From assembly GCF_000812865.1 (NCBI RefSeq), contig NZ_JSYL01000010.1, positions 1 through 64,000 of the forward strand: a DNA stretch of 64,000 nt, in the 5' to 3' direction. The stretch's first letter is position 1. Each line of letters starts with the position of its first letter. Shown in pieces: positions 16,648 through 25,100 of this stretch. This stretch comes from Kaistella jeonii (GTDB taxonomy: Bacteria > Bacteroidota > Bacteroidia > Flavobacteriales > Weeksellaceae). A program made the position numbers and the translations under genes. The notes below the pieces were generated by a model. It was not told where the DNA came from, did not search any database, and saw only the letters and a program-made list of their open reading frames with translations.

Positions 16648-17889
16648 CTAATTGAAAATAGGAGTTTGTACGAGTTGGTTCAGTTCTTCAGCAGAGATCA
16701 CGACCTGCTTTTGCATTTCGTTGATTTTCAAAACCGTTTCTTTATAGCTGTTGGTAAAATCGGTGAAGTCGATCAGAGTGACATTTCCTTTTCTGAAATT
16801 ATCCTGCATTCCTTTGTAAACGGCATCCAGATTATTGAGGTCTTTTTGTTCAATGCTGAAATACGCATCATAATTATTTTGCCAGGTTTGATAAGCTGCA
16901 GTAACGTTGCTTTCAACTTCGAGCTTTTTGAATTCGGAATTTTTCTGACTTTGATCGATCAGGGTTTTTGCTTTCTGAACATTTCCTTCGTTCTGTTTCC
17001 ATAAAGGAATTGGAATTCCGACGGTGAAATTAACTTCATTCTTGAAAATTCCGTTGCTTTGATTCCATTGTAAACCACCTGTGACATTAGGAATATTTAA
17101 TGATTTCTGCCATTTGTAATAGGATTTACTGTTTTCAATGGCTTTTGCGACATACAGATAATCGGCATTATTTTCTAAAGCTTTCTGTTTAATTTCATCT
17201 AAAGAATTCAGCGTTTGTCTTCTGATGGTTGCATCAACTTCTTCATCGTTCATTTCCGGCACAATTTCACCGCTGATTCCTGTTAAAGTATGAAGATCCT
17301 GTAGTTGAGAAGAAATGCTGTTTTTGATCTGTAATTTTTCATTATTAAGATCGAGAACAATCGCCTGCAAACGAACCTCATCTTTAAGAGCGATATTTCC
17401 TTTGGCAGTTTGAACTTTGTAAGCTTTCACCAAATCAGTTAGAAAACTCAATTGTTTATTGATGCTTTCTAATTTTTTCTGATCAAAATAAATGGAATAA
17501 AAATTTTCCCGCAATTTGGTTTTCAGACCAACCAATAACTGCGAAAACTGAAGTTGTGCCAATTCTTTGTTCGATTTAGCAAATTCGATTTCATTTTTTC
17601 TTTTTCCACCTAAAACGAAAAGCTGCTGAACGGCTAAACTTTTGGATGGACCAACATCAAAAACTCTTTTATCTTCGGGATTGTAAACATTGGCTTGAAA
17701 ACTTGCTTCCGGAAGTTCCCAGATTTTCGCCTGAATGATGTCGGCGTCGGCGATGGAAATATTGTATTGCTCTGCAATAAGCTGTAAATTATTTTTAACG
17801 AAAGCTTCTTCGGCTTCATTGAGCGCAATTTTCTGTTGCGCAAAAGCTCCGGAAGAAATCAAAAGACCCATCAAGATCAGTCTGTTCAT
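16648..17889 (-). CDS. TolC-family outer-membrane efflux protein (CzcC-like)
   Basis: A 413-residue outer-membrane channel. A signal peptide (MNRLILMGLLISSGAFAQ) precedes two OEP repeats rich in long heptad helices (for example LDEIKQKALENNADYLYVAKAIENSK). It is the first gene of the three-gene pump operon, 81 bp after the sensor kinase stop. That gap holds the four-repeat operator described at 17929. The kinase and regulator upstream most probably control it. Confidence 0.85.
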   Translation of the reverse strand: MNRLILMGLLISSGAFAQQKIALNEAEEAFVKNNLQLIAEQYNISIADADIIQAKIWELPEASFQANVYNPEDKRVFDVGPSKSLAVQQLFVLGGKRKNEIEFAKSNKELAQLQFSQLLVGLKTKLRENFYSIYFDQKKLESINKQLSFLTDLVKAYKVQTAKGNIALKDEVRLQAIVLDLNNEKLQIKNSISSQLQDLHTLTGISGEIVPEMNDEEVDATIRRQTLNSLDEIKQKALENNADYLYVAKAIENSKSYYKWQKSLNIPNVTGGLQWNQSNGIFKNEVNFTVGIPIPLWKQNEGNVQKAKTLIDQSQKNSEFKKLEVESNVTAAYQTWQNNYDAYFSIEQKDLNNLDAVYKGMQDNFRKGNVTLIDFTDFTNSYKETVLKINEMQKQVVISAEELNQLVQTPIFN

Positions 17890-17910
17890 AGTTATCCTTT
17901 TTTAATGGGA

Positions 17911-17918
17911 CAAAAGTG
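17911..17918 (-). promoter_or_regulatory. -7 element of the efflux operon promoter
   Basis: CACTTTTG on the minus strand is one base off TAnnTTTG and lies 21 bp upstream of the TolC-gene ATG. A canonical -33 TTTG is missing; the regulator repeats occupy that place. This is the arrangement of a promoter that needs an activator. Confidence 0.55.
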
Positions 17919-17928
17919 AAGAGATAAC

Positions 17929-17966
17929 CTTAAAAGGAACTTAAGTTTAGCTTAAAAAAAGATTAA
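17929..17966 (-). promoter_or_regulatory. OmpR-type operator with 11-bp TTAA repeats
   Basis: On the plus strand CTTAA occurs at 17929, 17940 and 17951, and ATTAA at 17962, each exactly 11 bp from the next. Tandem half-sites one helical turn apart are the usual binding pattern for OmpR/PhoB response regulators. The block ends 10 bp before the -7 element and overlaps the missing -33 site, which fits direct activation by the regulator encoded at 19338-20018. The assignment is inferred from spacing and position. Confidence 0.65.
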
Positions 17967-17970
17967 AAAG

Positions 17971-19341
17971 CTATAACGGAAAGGTAATTTTGAAATTATT
18001 TTCGTTGTCATAACGACTTTGGTAAGTGATGGCGCTTTGATGGTATTCTAAAATTCGCTTCACAATTCGTAAGCCTAAACCGGAACCGGTAATTTTCTGA
18101 GAATTGCTTCCACGCATAAAAGCATCGAATAAACGGCTTTGTTCCTCCGTAGAAATTGTTTTCCCGAAACTTAGAACATTCACCGTTAAAGCATTTTTCG
18201 ATTCTTCAATCGTTACCTGCACCATATCATTTTCGGTGTACAGAGCGGCATTTTTGAAAAGGTTAATAAAAACAACTTCCAGTAAAGATTTTACACCTTT
18301 CACGGTGAGTTGACCACTTTCTAAACTGTATTCAGAAATCTGGAAATCCATTTTTAAGTTGGGAAAGTTTTTTTCTACAATTCCATAAGCATCAAAAATG
18401 ACTTCATCAATGCGCACTTCTTCATAAATATCCTGAATATTTTCTTTATCGAACTTTGTTAAAACCAAAAGTGAATTGGTAAGATCAGACAATTGATAAA
18501 TATCTGTGGAGATTTGTGAGAGTACCGACAATGTTTTTGGCGAATGGTATTCTGCTTTCGTTAGATTTTCTAATTGAAACGCAATCCTGGTCAAAGGCGT
18601 TCTGATTTCGTGAGAAGCACTCGCTGTAAAATCCTTTTGGGACTGAAAAACATCATTCAAACGAACGATCATGGTATTGAAAGACTGCGCTAAAACTCCA
18701 ATTTCATCATTGGAAGCTTTCACAGGAATCTGCGTCGTTAGTTTATGGGCCGTAACTTCAGAGATTTCTTTCTTTAGTTTTTCTAAAGGCTTCAAAAATT
18801 TATCGATGATGTAATAACTGAAAAACCAGATGAGAATAATACTCATGATGTAGGAAAAAATCAGAAGATATTTCAAGAAATCCAGTTTTGACTGACCGGA
18901 AGTATCCATCGCACTAGTAATGATGTAATAATTTTTACCATGAATATTTCTTAAAGCAGCATAAATCTCAGGTTTTGTTTGCTCGTTGTAAATAGTACTG
19001 TCAGCATCTAATTTTTTTAGCAAACCATTGTCCCAATTAATATTTTTGTCTTTTATGGTGCTGTATAGTAAATGTTTCTTGCCATCGAAAATCAAGATAT
19101 TTTCATTGAGCATAATATTATCAGCTGTTTCACTAAAAAGATTAGGATTGCTTTGGTTAAACCCGTTCGACTGCGAAATGTAATTCACCGAAAATTCTAA
19201 TCTTTTTTCGAATCGCTCCCGAAATTCATCGCGCCGGAAAGAGTTGAATGAAACATAGATAATCGCCATCACGATACCAAATAGCAAAGAAAATGCAATG
19301 CTTAGATTTAGGGCTATTTTACGCTTCAGAGACATCATCAT
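17971..19341 (-). CDS. Sensor histidine kinase of the efflux system (CzcS-like)
   Basis: A 456-residue membrane kinase. An N-terminal membrane helix (ALNLSIAFSLLFGIVMAIIYVSF), an extracytoplasmic sensor domain (about 35-160) and a second helix (YLLIFSYIMSIILIWFFSYYII) are followed by HAMP (LKPLEKLKKEISEVTAHKL). The H-box is SHEIRTPL, with His at about 242. N, G1 and G2 boxes follow (FINLFKNAALYT ... GSGLGLRIVKRI). Three ATG codons stand in a row; the first overlaps the regulator stop as ATGA, so I use it. It should sense metal in the periplasm and phosphorylate the regulator. Confidence 0.88.
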   Translation of the reverse strand: MMMSLKRKIALNLSIAFSLLFGIVMAIIYVSFNSFRRDEFRERFEKRLEFSVNYISQSNGFNQSNPNLFSETADNIMLNENILIFDGKKHLLYSTIKDKNINWDNGLLKKLDADSTIYNEQTKPEIYAALRNIHGKNYYIITSAMDTSGQSKLDFLKYLLIFSYIMSIILIWFFSYYIIDKFLKPLEKLKKEISEVTAHKLTTQIPVKASNDEIGVLAQSFNTMIVRLNDVFQSQKDFTASASHEIRTPLTRIAFQLENLTKAEYHSPKTLSVLSQISTDIYQLSDLTNSLLVLTKFDKENIQDIYEEVRIDEVIFDAYGIVEKNFPNLKMDFQISEYSLESGQLTVKGVKSLLEVVFINLFKNAALYTENDMVQVTIEESKNALTVNVLSFGKTISTEEQSRLFDAFMRGSNSQKITGSGLGLRIVKRILEYHQSAITYQSRYDNENNFKITFPL

Positions 19342-20018
19342 GCAGGACTTAGATAGTACCCAAACCCAGAACGGGTGTGAATTAGCTTCACATCAAAATC
19401 TTTATCGATCTTTTTTCTGAGGAAATTGATATACACTTCAACAGTGTTGGTATTCGTGTTAAAATTATGTTCCCAAACATGTTCTGTGATCTGCTGTTTA
19501 GAAACCGTTCTGCCTTTTGCTTCTGCCAAAAAAACCAAAAGTTGTAATTCTTTTACGGTCAGTGAAATCTCCTGATTATTGCGGTAGACTTTCTGTTCCG
19601 TTTTATTAATGGTAAGATCTTCTATCTTAATGATCTCATCAGAAAACTTCGCATCAATATCTTTCCTTCTGATCAATGAATTGATTCTCATCAAAAGCTC
19701 TTCAAACTGAAAAGGTTTAACAAGATAATCATCTGCTAATAGACTGAACGCATCTTTTTTACTGGAAAGGTCGCTGTACGCAGAAATCATAATGATCGGA
19801 ACATTTTGATCGTGCGCTCTAATTATTTCGCAAACTTTGAGACCATTTAATTTAGGAACATTGATGTCCAACAGATAAATGTCGTAAATATCCTGATCCA
19901 CCTCACGCAGGACGAGGTCACCATCATATACTTTTTTTACTTCGAACCCACTGTTTTCCAAAAACGTGCTGAGTTCGGCAGAAAGAATAAGATCATCTTC
20001 TAATAAAAGTATTTTCAT
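19338..20018 (-). CDS. OmpR-family response regulator of the efflux system (CzcR-like)
   Basis: A 226-residue DNA-binding regulator. The receiver domain has the acidic pair Glu-Asp-Asp (7-9), the phospho-acceptor Asp51 (LLDINVPKLNG) and the Lys of LVKPF (about 101). The C-terminal winged helix has the expected LTVKELQLLVFLAEAKGRTVSK and VEVYINFLRKKID. It overlaps the kinase by 4 bp. Its likely target is the repeat block at 17929-17966, with 11-bp spacing as for other OmpR regulators. Confidence 0.9.
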   Translation of the reverse strand: MKILLLEDDLILSAELSTFLENSGFEVKKVYDGDLVLREVDQDIYDIYLLDINVPKLNGLKVCEIIRAHDQNVPIIMISAYSDLSSKKDAFSLLADDYLVKPFQFEELLMRINSLIRRKDIDAKFSDEIIKIEDLTINKTEQKVYRNNQEISLTVKELQLLVFLAEAKGRTVSKQQITEHVWEHNFNTNTNTVEVYINFLRKKIDKDFDVKLIHTRSGFGYYLSPA

Positions 20019-20034
20019 AGTAGGATTTGAAAAA

Positions 20035-20042
20035 CAAATTTA
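20035..20042 (-). promoter_or_regulatory. -7 element upstream of the response regulator
   Basis: TAAATTTG fits TAnnTTTG. A TTTTG lies 16-17 bp further upstream, inside the terminator hairpin of tRNA-Thr. It gives a leader of about 12 nt before the ATG. Confidence 0.5.
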
Positions 20043-20050
20043 AACAAAAA

Positions 20051-20077
20051 AAATCTCCCAAAAGATTGAGAGATTTC
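20051..20077 (-). terminator. Terminator after the tRNA cluster
   Basis: AAATCTC and GAGATTT arms (with a G-C extension) are followed on the minus strand by TTTTTTTTG, just after tRNA-Thr(GGT). It ends the tRNA transcript before the efflux operon. Confidence 0.7.
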
Positions 20078-20082
20078 TACAG

Positions 20083-20154
20083 AGCCAACTATGAGATTTG
20101 AACTCACGACCTCTTCCTTACCAAGGAAACGCTCTACCCCTGAGCTAAGTCGGC
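20083..20154 (-). tRNA. tRNA-Thr (GGT)
   Basis: A 72-nt cloverleaf with acceptor GCCGACT/AGTTGGC and anticodon stem-loop TTTCCTTGGTAAGGAA (anticodon GGT). The CCA is not encoded. It is last in the Thr-Tyr-Gly-Thr cluster and would precede tuf in the ancestral order. Confidence 0.93.
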
Positions 20155-20165
20155 GAAAAATTAAA

Positions 20166-20202
20166 AAAAAATCACAAGCCATAAAAATGATTGTGATTTT
20201 TT
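20166..20202 (-). terminator. Hairpin between tRNA-Gly and tRNA-Thr(GGT)
   Basis: AAAATCACAA and TTGTGATTTT arms with a 13-base loop and a following T-run look like an intrinsic terminator inside a tRNA cluster. It may reduce expression of the last tRNA or act in processing. Confidence 0.55.
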
Positions 20203-20206
20203 TGAG

Positions 20207-20279
20207 AGCGGAAGACGAGGGTCGAACTCGCGACATTCAGCTTGGAAGGCTGACGCTCTACCAACTGAGCTACTTCCGC
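20207..20279 (-). tRNA. tRNA-Gly (TCC)
   Basis: A 73-nt cloverleaf with acceptor GCGGAAG/CTTCCGC, T-arm GAGTTCGACCCTC and anticodon loop CTTCCAA (anticodon TCC). CCA is not encoded. Confidence 0.94.
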
Positions 20280-20362
20280 ATTTTTGTTTCCAAAAACTGT
20301 TGGTAAACGGTTTGCAAATTTAAAATAAATTTACAATCTCGCAAAATAAATAGAAAAAAATG

Positions 20363-20445
20363 TGGGGAGAGTAGGATTCGAACCTACGAAGTCGTAAGAC
20401 AGCAGAGTTACAGTCTGATCCATTTGGCCACTCTGGAATCTCCCC
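20363..20445 (-). tRNA. tRNA-Tyr (GTA)
   Basis: An 83-nt class II tRNA with acceptor GGGGAGA/TCTCCCC, a long variable arm (GTCTTACGAC) and anticodon GTA in ACTGTAACT. CCA is not fully encoded. Confidence 0.94.
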
Positions 20446-20464
20446 AATTTTATTTTTTTCAATG

Positions 20465-20538
20465 AGCCTCCAGAGGGACTCGAACCCACGACCTGCTGAT
20501 TACAAATCAGCTGCTCTAGCCAGCTGAGCTACGGAGGC
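20465..20538 (-). tRNA. tRNA-Thr (TGT)
   Basis: A 74-nt cloverleaf with acceptor GCCTCCG/TGGAGGC (one G-U pair), T-arm GTGGGTTCGAGTCCC and anticodon TGT in TTTGTAA. First tRNA of the cluster. Confidence 0.94.
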
Positions 20539-20577
20539 AAAGATTTTTAAAGAACTACTTATCTCTTTTTGCGAGTG

Positions 20578-20610
20578 CAAATATAAGTGAGTTTTTTTGA
20601 AATCCGCAAA
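20578..20610 (-). promoter_or_regulatory. Promoter of the tRNA cluster
   Basis: The -7 element TATATTTG (20585-20578) is preceded by TTTG 21 bp upstream (20610-20607). It lies about 40 bp ahead of tRNA-Thr(TGT) and inside the region after hpf. Confidence 0.6.
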
Positions 20611-20639
20611 TTATTTTGAAGATATTTTTATATTTTTTT

Positions 20640-20930
20640 TTAAGCCAGTTCTTTTTTCTTGATTAACAGCTTTTTAGCTACTTCAGCACACAAGTCTAAA
20701 CTCTCTTCAAAAGACGCAGAAGTCTTTTTTACGACGATATCATCACCCGGAACAGCCAAAAGTATCTCTACTGTTTTATTTTCTTTGTCTGATTTGTTCT
20801 CAACTTTCAGAAAAACTTTGCATTCTACTATTTTGTCAAAATAGTTTTCGAGTTTGCCCAATTTTTTTTCAATATGTTCTTCAAGCGGTGCGTGTGGCGT
20901 CAATCCCATTGACTGTACTGAAATTTTCAT
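20640..20930 (-). CDS. hpf: Short-form ribosome hibernation promoting factor
   Basis: A 96-residue HPF/RaiA-family protein that binds the 30S decoding region in stationary phase and protects idle ribosomes. The beta-alpha-beta-beta-beta-alpha fold is visible (MKISVQSMGLTPHAPLEEHIEKKL ... VEILLAVPGDDIVVKKTSASFEESLDLCAEV). It lacks the C-terminal dimerisation domain of long HPF. Its ATG overlaps the xerC stop by 4 bp (ATGA), so the two are translationally coupled. It sits in the conserved rpsU-xerC-hpf-tRNA-tuf order. Confidence 0.9.
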   Translation of the reverse strand: MKISVQSMGLTPHAPLEEHIEKKLGKLENYFDKIVECKVFLKVENKSDKENKTVEILLAVPGDDIVVKKTSASFEESLDLCAEVAKKLLIKKKELA

Positions 20931-21817
20931 AAATCTACATTTTTTTTAGCTCGAGGGTGAGCTTTGTTAAACACTTTTTTTAATTGTTCAATATTGGCAG
21001 TCGTATAAACCTGCGTTGAGGCAAGCGACGAATGACCCATGATCATCTTCACTTTAGAAATTTCAGCCCCATGCTCTAAGACGTGTGTTGCAAAACTGTG
21101 TCTTAAAATATGGGGACTTTTTTTCTTCTTTGAAGTTACAAGACTAAGATAGTAATTTACGGTAGAATAGACAAACTTATCATTCAAAATTTTGCCCTTT
21201 GGATTAATGAAAAAGTACATCTCCCACTCTTTCAGCGGATTCCTTTCAGTTAAATATTTTCGAAAATTAACAGCGAGTTTTTCTGAAATAGGAATAATTC
21301 GAGCCTTGTTGCCTTTTCCGATCACTTTCATCTCCATTTTGCTAAAATCTACATTTTCTAAAAGCAAATTCACCAGTTCTGCACGCCGCATTCCTGTTTG
21401 ATAAAGTGTTTCGATGATGAGTTCTTTTAGGAAACTGCCTTTCTTTGGATGGAATTCCGGCAGTTGTTGATTGCTCATTTCCTCTTCAGAAAAAGGAATT
21501 TGTTTCTCGGCGTAAAATTTTAAAGATTGAATGTTTTCTAAAGGAGATATTTTAACCTGACCAATTTTCAACAGAAAAAGGTAGAAACTTCTCAGAGAAG
21601 AGAGTTTGCGGTTGATAGAGCGTTTAGCGATTTTTTTTTCACTTAGGGCAACCATAAAATTGCGGATGATCTTTTTGTCAACCAGATCAAAATCCTGATG
21701 CGCTTCCGATTTAAGCAGAAAGAGAGAGAAATCCTCCAGATCCTTTCTGTAACTCGTCAAAGTGTGTGGTGAATACCGTCTTTCGACCGCAATATATTCC
21801 AAAAATCGTTCTATCAT
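20927..21817 (-). CDS. xerC: Tyrosine recombinase XerC/XerD
   Basis: A 296-residue tyrosine recombinase, probably the chromosome-dimer resolvase. I chose ATG 21817 (MIERFLEYIAVERRYS); the earlier ATG adds seven unsupported residues. The N-terminal SAM-like DNA-binding domain (about 1-90) is followed by the catalytic domain with Arg in TGMRRAEL, Lys in GKGNKARIIPI, HILRHSFATH (His, Arg), MGHSS (His) and the Tyr nucleophile in VYTTAN. The position between rpsU and hpf is shared by many Flavobacteriia, which supports a housekeeping rather than phage or integron role. Confidence 0.9.
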   Translation of the reverse strand: MIERFLEYIAVERRYSPHTLTSYRKDLEDFSLFLLKSEAHQDFDLVDKKIIRNFMVALSEKKIAKRSINRKLSSLRSFYLFLLKIGQVKISPLENIQSLKFYAEKQIPFSEEEMSNQQLPEFHPKKGSFLKELIIETLYQTGMRRAELVNLLLENVDFSKMEMKVIGKGNKARIIPISEKLAVNFRKYLTERNPLKEWEMYFFINPKGKILNDKFVYSTVNYYLSLVTSKKKKSPHILRHSFATHVLEHGAEISKVKMIMGHSSLASTQVYTTANIEQLKKVFNKAHPRAKKNVDL

Positions 21818-21831
21818 AATATACCAACAAA

Positions 21832-21869
21832 AAATCACTCTTCAAATATAACTATTTGAAAAGTGATTT
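21832..21869 (-). terminator. Terminator between rpsU and xerC
   Basis: AAATCACT and AGTGATTT arms, extended by TTCAAATA/TATTTGAA around TAAC, form a long stem followed on the minus strand by TTTTTG. It lies 27 bp after the rpsU stop. Confidence 0.75.
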
Positions 21870-21895
21870 AGGTATTTTGCTAAGAAAAATTTGAC

Positions 21896-22093
21896 TTAAG
21901 CCTGCTCTTCTTTGCTCAAAAGTCTTTGTTTGTGAGCAGCTTTCACATTGGCCTGTCTTTTAACAACAGACGGCTTGTTGAATTGTTGACGACTTCTAAG
22001 AGCTCTAATAGTTCCTGTTTTGTCAAATTTCCTTTTATATTTTTTTAAGGCTCTGTCGATGGATTCACCATCTTTTACTGGGATTATTAACAT
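21896..22093 (-). CDS. rpsU: 30S ribosomal protein S21
   Basis: A 65-residue bS21 with the family pattern IPVKDGESIDRALKKYKRKFDKTG ... RSRQQFNKPS. In Bacteroidota bS21, with bS6 and bS18, sequesters the anti-Shine-Dalgarno tail of 16S rRNA, and rpsU is reported as a gene that still carries an SD-like site for autoregulation. Here TGAGA lies 8 nt before the ATG (22102-22106). The transcript starts very close by, from a consensus promoter, so the leader is under 25 nt. The gene is divergent from the helicase gene. Confidence 0.95.
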   Translation of the reverse strand: MLIIPVKDGESIDRALKKYKRKFDKTGTIRALRSRQQFNKPSVVKRQANVKAAHKQRLLSKEEQA

Positions 22094-22101
22094 AATTTAC
22101 A

Positions 22102-22106
22102 TCTCA
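22102..22106 (-). promoter_or_regulatory. Alternative Shine-Dalgarno-like site TGAGA of rpsU
   Basis: TGAGA, 8 nt upstream of the rpsU ATG, stands where an SD would lie, though the canonical GGAGG is absent. I recall that some Chryseobacterium relatives have a 16S tail ending in UCUCA with a matching TGAGA at rpsU. The 16S gene is not in this window, so the pairing is inferred. Confidence 0.6.
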
Positions 22107-22116
22107 TTTTGGATTG

Positions 22117-22147
22117 CAAAAGTAAGATTTTTTTTCGGAATGGCAAA
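22117..22147 (-). promoter_or_regulatory. Consensus promoter of rpsU
   Basis: TTTG (22147-22144), 19 bp, then TACTTTTG (22124-22117) is a perfect fit to the Bacteroidota primary promoter. Divergent from it on the plus strand, TACTTTTA (22156-22163), with TTTC 19 bp upstream, can serve the helicase gene. Confidence 0.8.
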
Positions 22148-22182
22148 TTTTTTACTACTTTTAAACTCAATTAATTCACAAG

Positions 22183-25100
22183 ATGCAAAAAAATTATACG
22201 GTCATCAACGCTTCAGCAGGTTCAGGCAAAACGTACGCTTTGGTACAGAATCTTTTAGCGATTTGTTTGAAGCATCCTTCGCAACCGGATAAAATTCGAA
22301 ACATTCTGGCGCTGACTTTTACCAATAAAGCTGCGAACGAAATGAAACACCGTATTATCGAGTGGTTAAAGAACTTTTCTACTGACTCTTTTGCCTCGAA
22401 TCAAGATCTGATAAACATTCAAATTAAACTGAAAAGTCAGGGATTTACTATTTCTTTAAATGATCTGCATGAACGCTCGAAAAAAATTCTAGATTACGTG
22501 CTTCACCACTACTCTACTTTGAATATTGGAACGATCGACAAGTTTAATGCGCGTTTGGTTCGAAGTTTTTCTTACGAACTAGGTTTGGCGCAAAACTTCA
22601 ATCTCGAAATTAATCCGGAACCTTTTCTAATGGAAGCGGTTGATAAAATGCTGGAAGATATTGGAGAAGAAAACAATGTTTCCGGTGCTTTTATGGATTT
22701 TGTGAACTACAGTTTAGATAATAATGACCGCGTTAACCTCAACAAAACTTTGTACGATTCCGCGAAAGAATATGTGCAGGACAAACACTATTTTCGTTTG
22801 CATGAGAACAAAGATTTCGATTGGGAAGTTTATGACAAGTCTAAAAATAAGCTTCGGGAAGATCTGAAAAATCTAAGAAAGGAAAATATAGAATTGTTGG
22901 AAACTTCAGCTCAATTAGTGATTGAAAAAAATCTGCAAGTCGGTGATTTTGCCGGCGGAAACAGCAACAGTATTGCGAAATTTTTCAACGAATCATTAAA
23001 ATATTATCGCTCGGAGCGGAAAGATTTTCCTTTTCCAGGTAATGAGGAAAGTGCAAAAAATAAATTTCTTGCAGGAGCTTCTGCCACAAGCAAAAACCGG
23101 GAAAGCGAAATCTTGGAAATCCTTGATTATTTGCTGAAAAATAGACAGAAAATCATCATCAATTATATTCTCACCCAAAAAAAAGAGAAAATCCTTCAGG
23201 CAATTTTACCTTTAAAAGTTAACAAAGATATTCAGGATAAACTCGCAGAAATCGAAGCAGAAAACGATTTAGTTTTACTATCGAAATTTAACATTCTGAT
23301 CCACGAAAATCTACGCAATGAACCGTCCTCATTCATTTACGAAAAAATTGGAACTAAATTTTCGAATTACTTTTTCGATGAATTTCAGGACACTTCTTTT
23401 CTGCAATGGCAAAATTTTATTCCTTTGCGAGATCATGCAGTTTCGTCCAGCGACATGAGTTTTACTTTGGTGGGTGATCCAAAACAGAGCATTTATCGAT
23501 TTCGGGGCGGAGATTCTAAACTCATGCTCGACATCATTAATCATAAAGAAAAATCACTTGTTCTTGCCGAATTAGAAAATCTGGGAAGCAACTGGCGAAG
23601 TGCAAAGAATATCGTGGATTTCAATAATGAATTGTATCAATTCTTTTCCAGTTTTACACAGGAAGAACATCAAAAAATATTTGGGCCCGATTCTCAGCAA
23701 ATTTCGGAATCAAAATTACAAGGTCGTGTTCGCATTAATTTGATGGAAAATGCAACGAAAGGTATTTTTTATGAAGAAGTTGCGGAACAAATGAAAACCG
23801 ATATTCAAAGTTGTGTTGATAATGGATTCAGCCTTTCTGACATTACGATTCTTTGTCGTGGAAATTTCGATATTTTTAGTTTTTCGCAGTTGTTGGGAAA
23901 TTTAAAAATCAGCTATCAAAACAAAGAAGAATTCATCAAAACCATTTCTGATTCGGGTTTAACTCTAAATTTATCTTCCACTTTAAAGGCGCTTACGGAG
24001 TTTTTACGCTGGGAACAGAATCCGAAAAATTATCAGTTTGCCGTAAAAATGCTTTACTACTTAAATGTTTTGGGCAGAATAAAAATTGAGGATTTCACTG
24101 CTGAAATGTTAGAAATGCTGCAACTCGCCAATAAATCTGAAATGGAAGATTTCATCGAAAAGAAATATGACATTCAGTTGAAACATAATCATTTGCTTCA
24201 ATTGAACCTCTATAATCTGATCGAAAATTATTTGCAGGAATTCGCGGTCGATCATAAAGAAACCGATTTCCTTTTCAACTACCTCGAAATGCTTTACGCG
24301 TATTGTCAAAACACCGGTTCTACGCTTAAAGATTTTCTCCGGTTTTGGGATGAAGAAGGCAATATGAAGACAATTCAGGCGTCTGATAATTTGGATGCGA
24401 TCAAACTGATGACGATTCACAAAGCAAAAGGCTTAGAATTTCCAATTGTTTTCTTGCCGATGGAAAACTCAAATAAAGACGGGAAATTTACGAACTGGCT
24501 CGAAATTGAGGCTGAAAATGGTTTATCTGCAGTCAACATCAATGCTTTCGCAAAGGAGCTTGAAGTTTATGATCCTGAAATGGAAAAATTTAATCAGGAA
24601 AATGCGTATCAAAATAAAATCGACCGTTTCTGTTTGCAATATGTTGCGACTACGAGAGCTGTAGAACAACTTTTTTTCTATATTCAAAAACCAAATAAAA
24701 CGACGAATCACCTGGAGATCTATGAATTTTTAGAACCTAAAATTCCTGTAAATGAATCTGGGGAAGAATTGTCTTCCTTTGATTTATATGAAATTTCGGA
24801 GGAAAATTTAAAAAAACAAACGAAGGATAAAACTTCGGAAATGGTGACAAAACCCATTCAATTTAAGACCGAAAAAAGAGCAGATCTGGAAGCAATTAAA
24901 ATCGCAACTCCTTCAAAAAGTTACCAGAATCGCGTAGAAAAAGTGCGGATCGGCATTTTCACGCACGAAATTTTAGCTCAAATAAACACAGAAAAAGAGG
25001 TAGAAAAAACCTTGCAATCTTATCTTTTGGCAGGTACGATCACAGAGGAGGAGAAATCTGAAATTAGTGAAAGACTTTATGGTTTCATTAAAAACCCAGA

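Noticed and set aside
20927-21838. xerC as a phage or integron integrase marking an island
   Set aside because: Conserved position between rpsU and hpf in Flavobacteriia and typical Xer residues indicate the housekeeping recombinase.
21843-21850. TATATTTG -7 element inside the rpsU-xerC hairpin as xerC promoter
   Set aside because: It is part of the AT stem and has no TTTG at the right distance; could still be weakly active.
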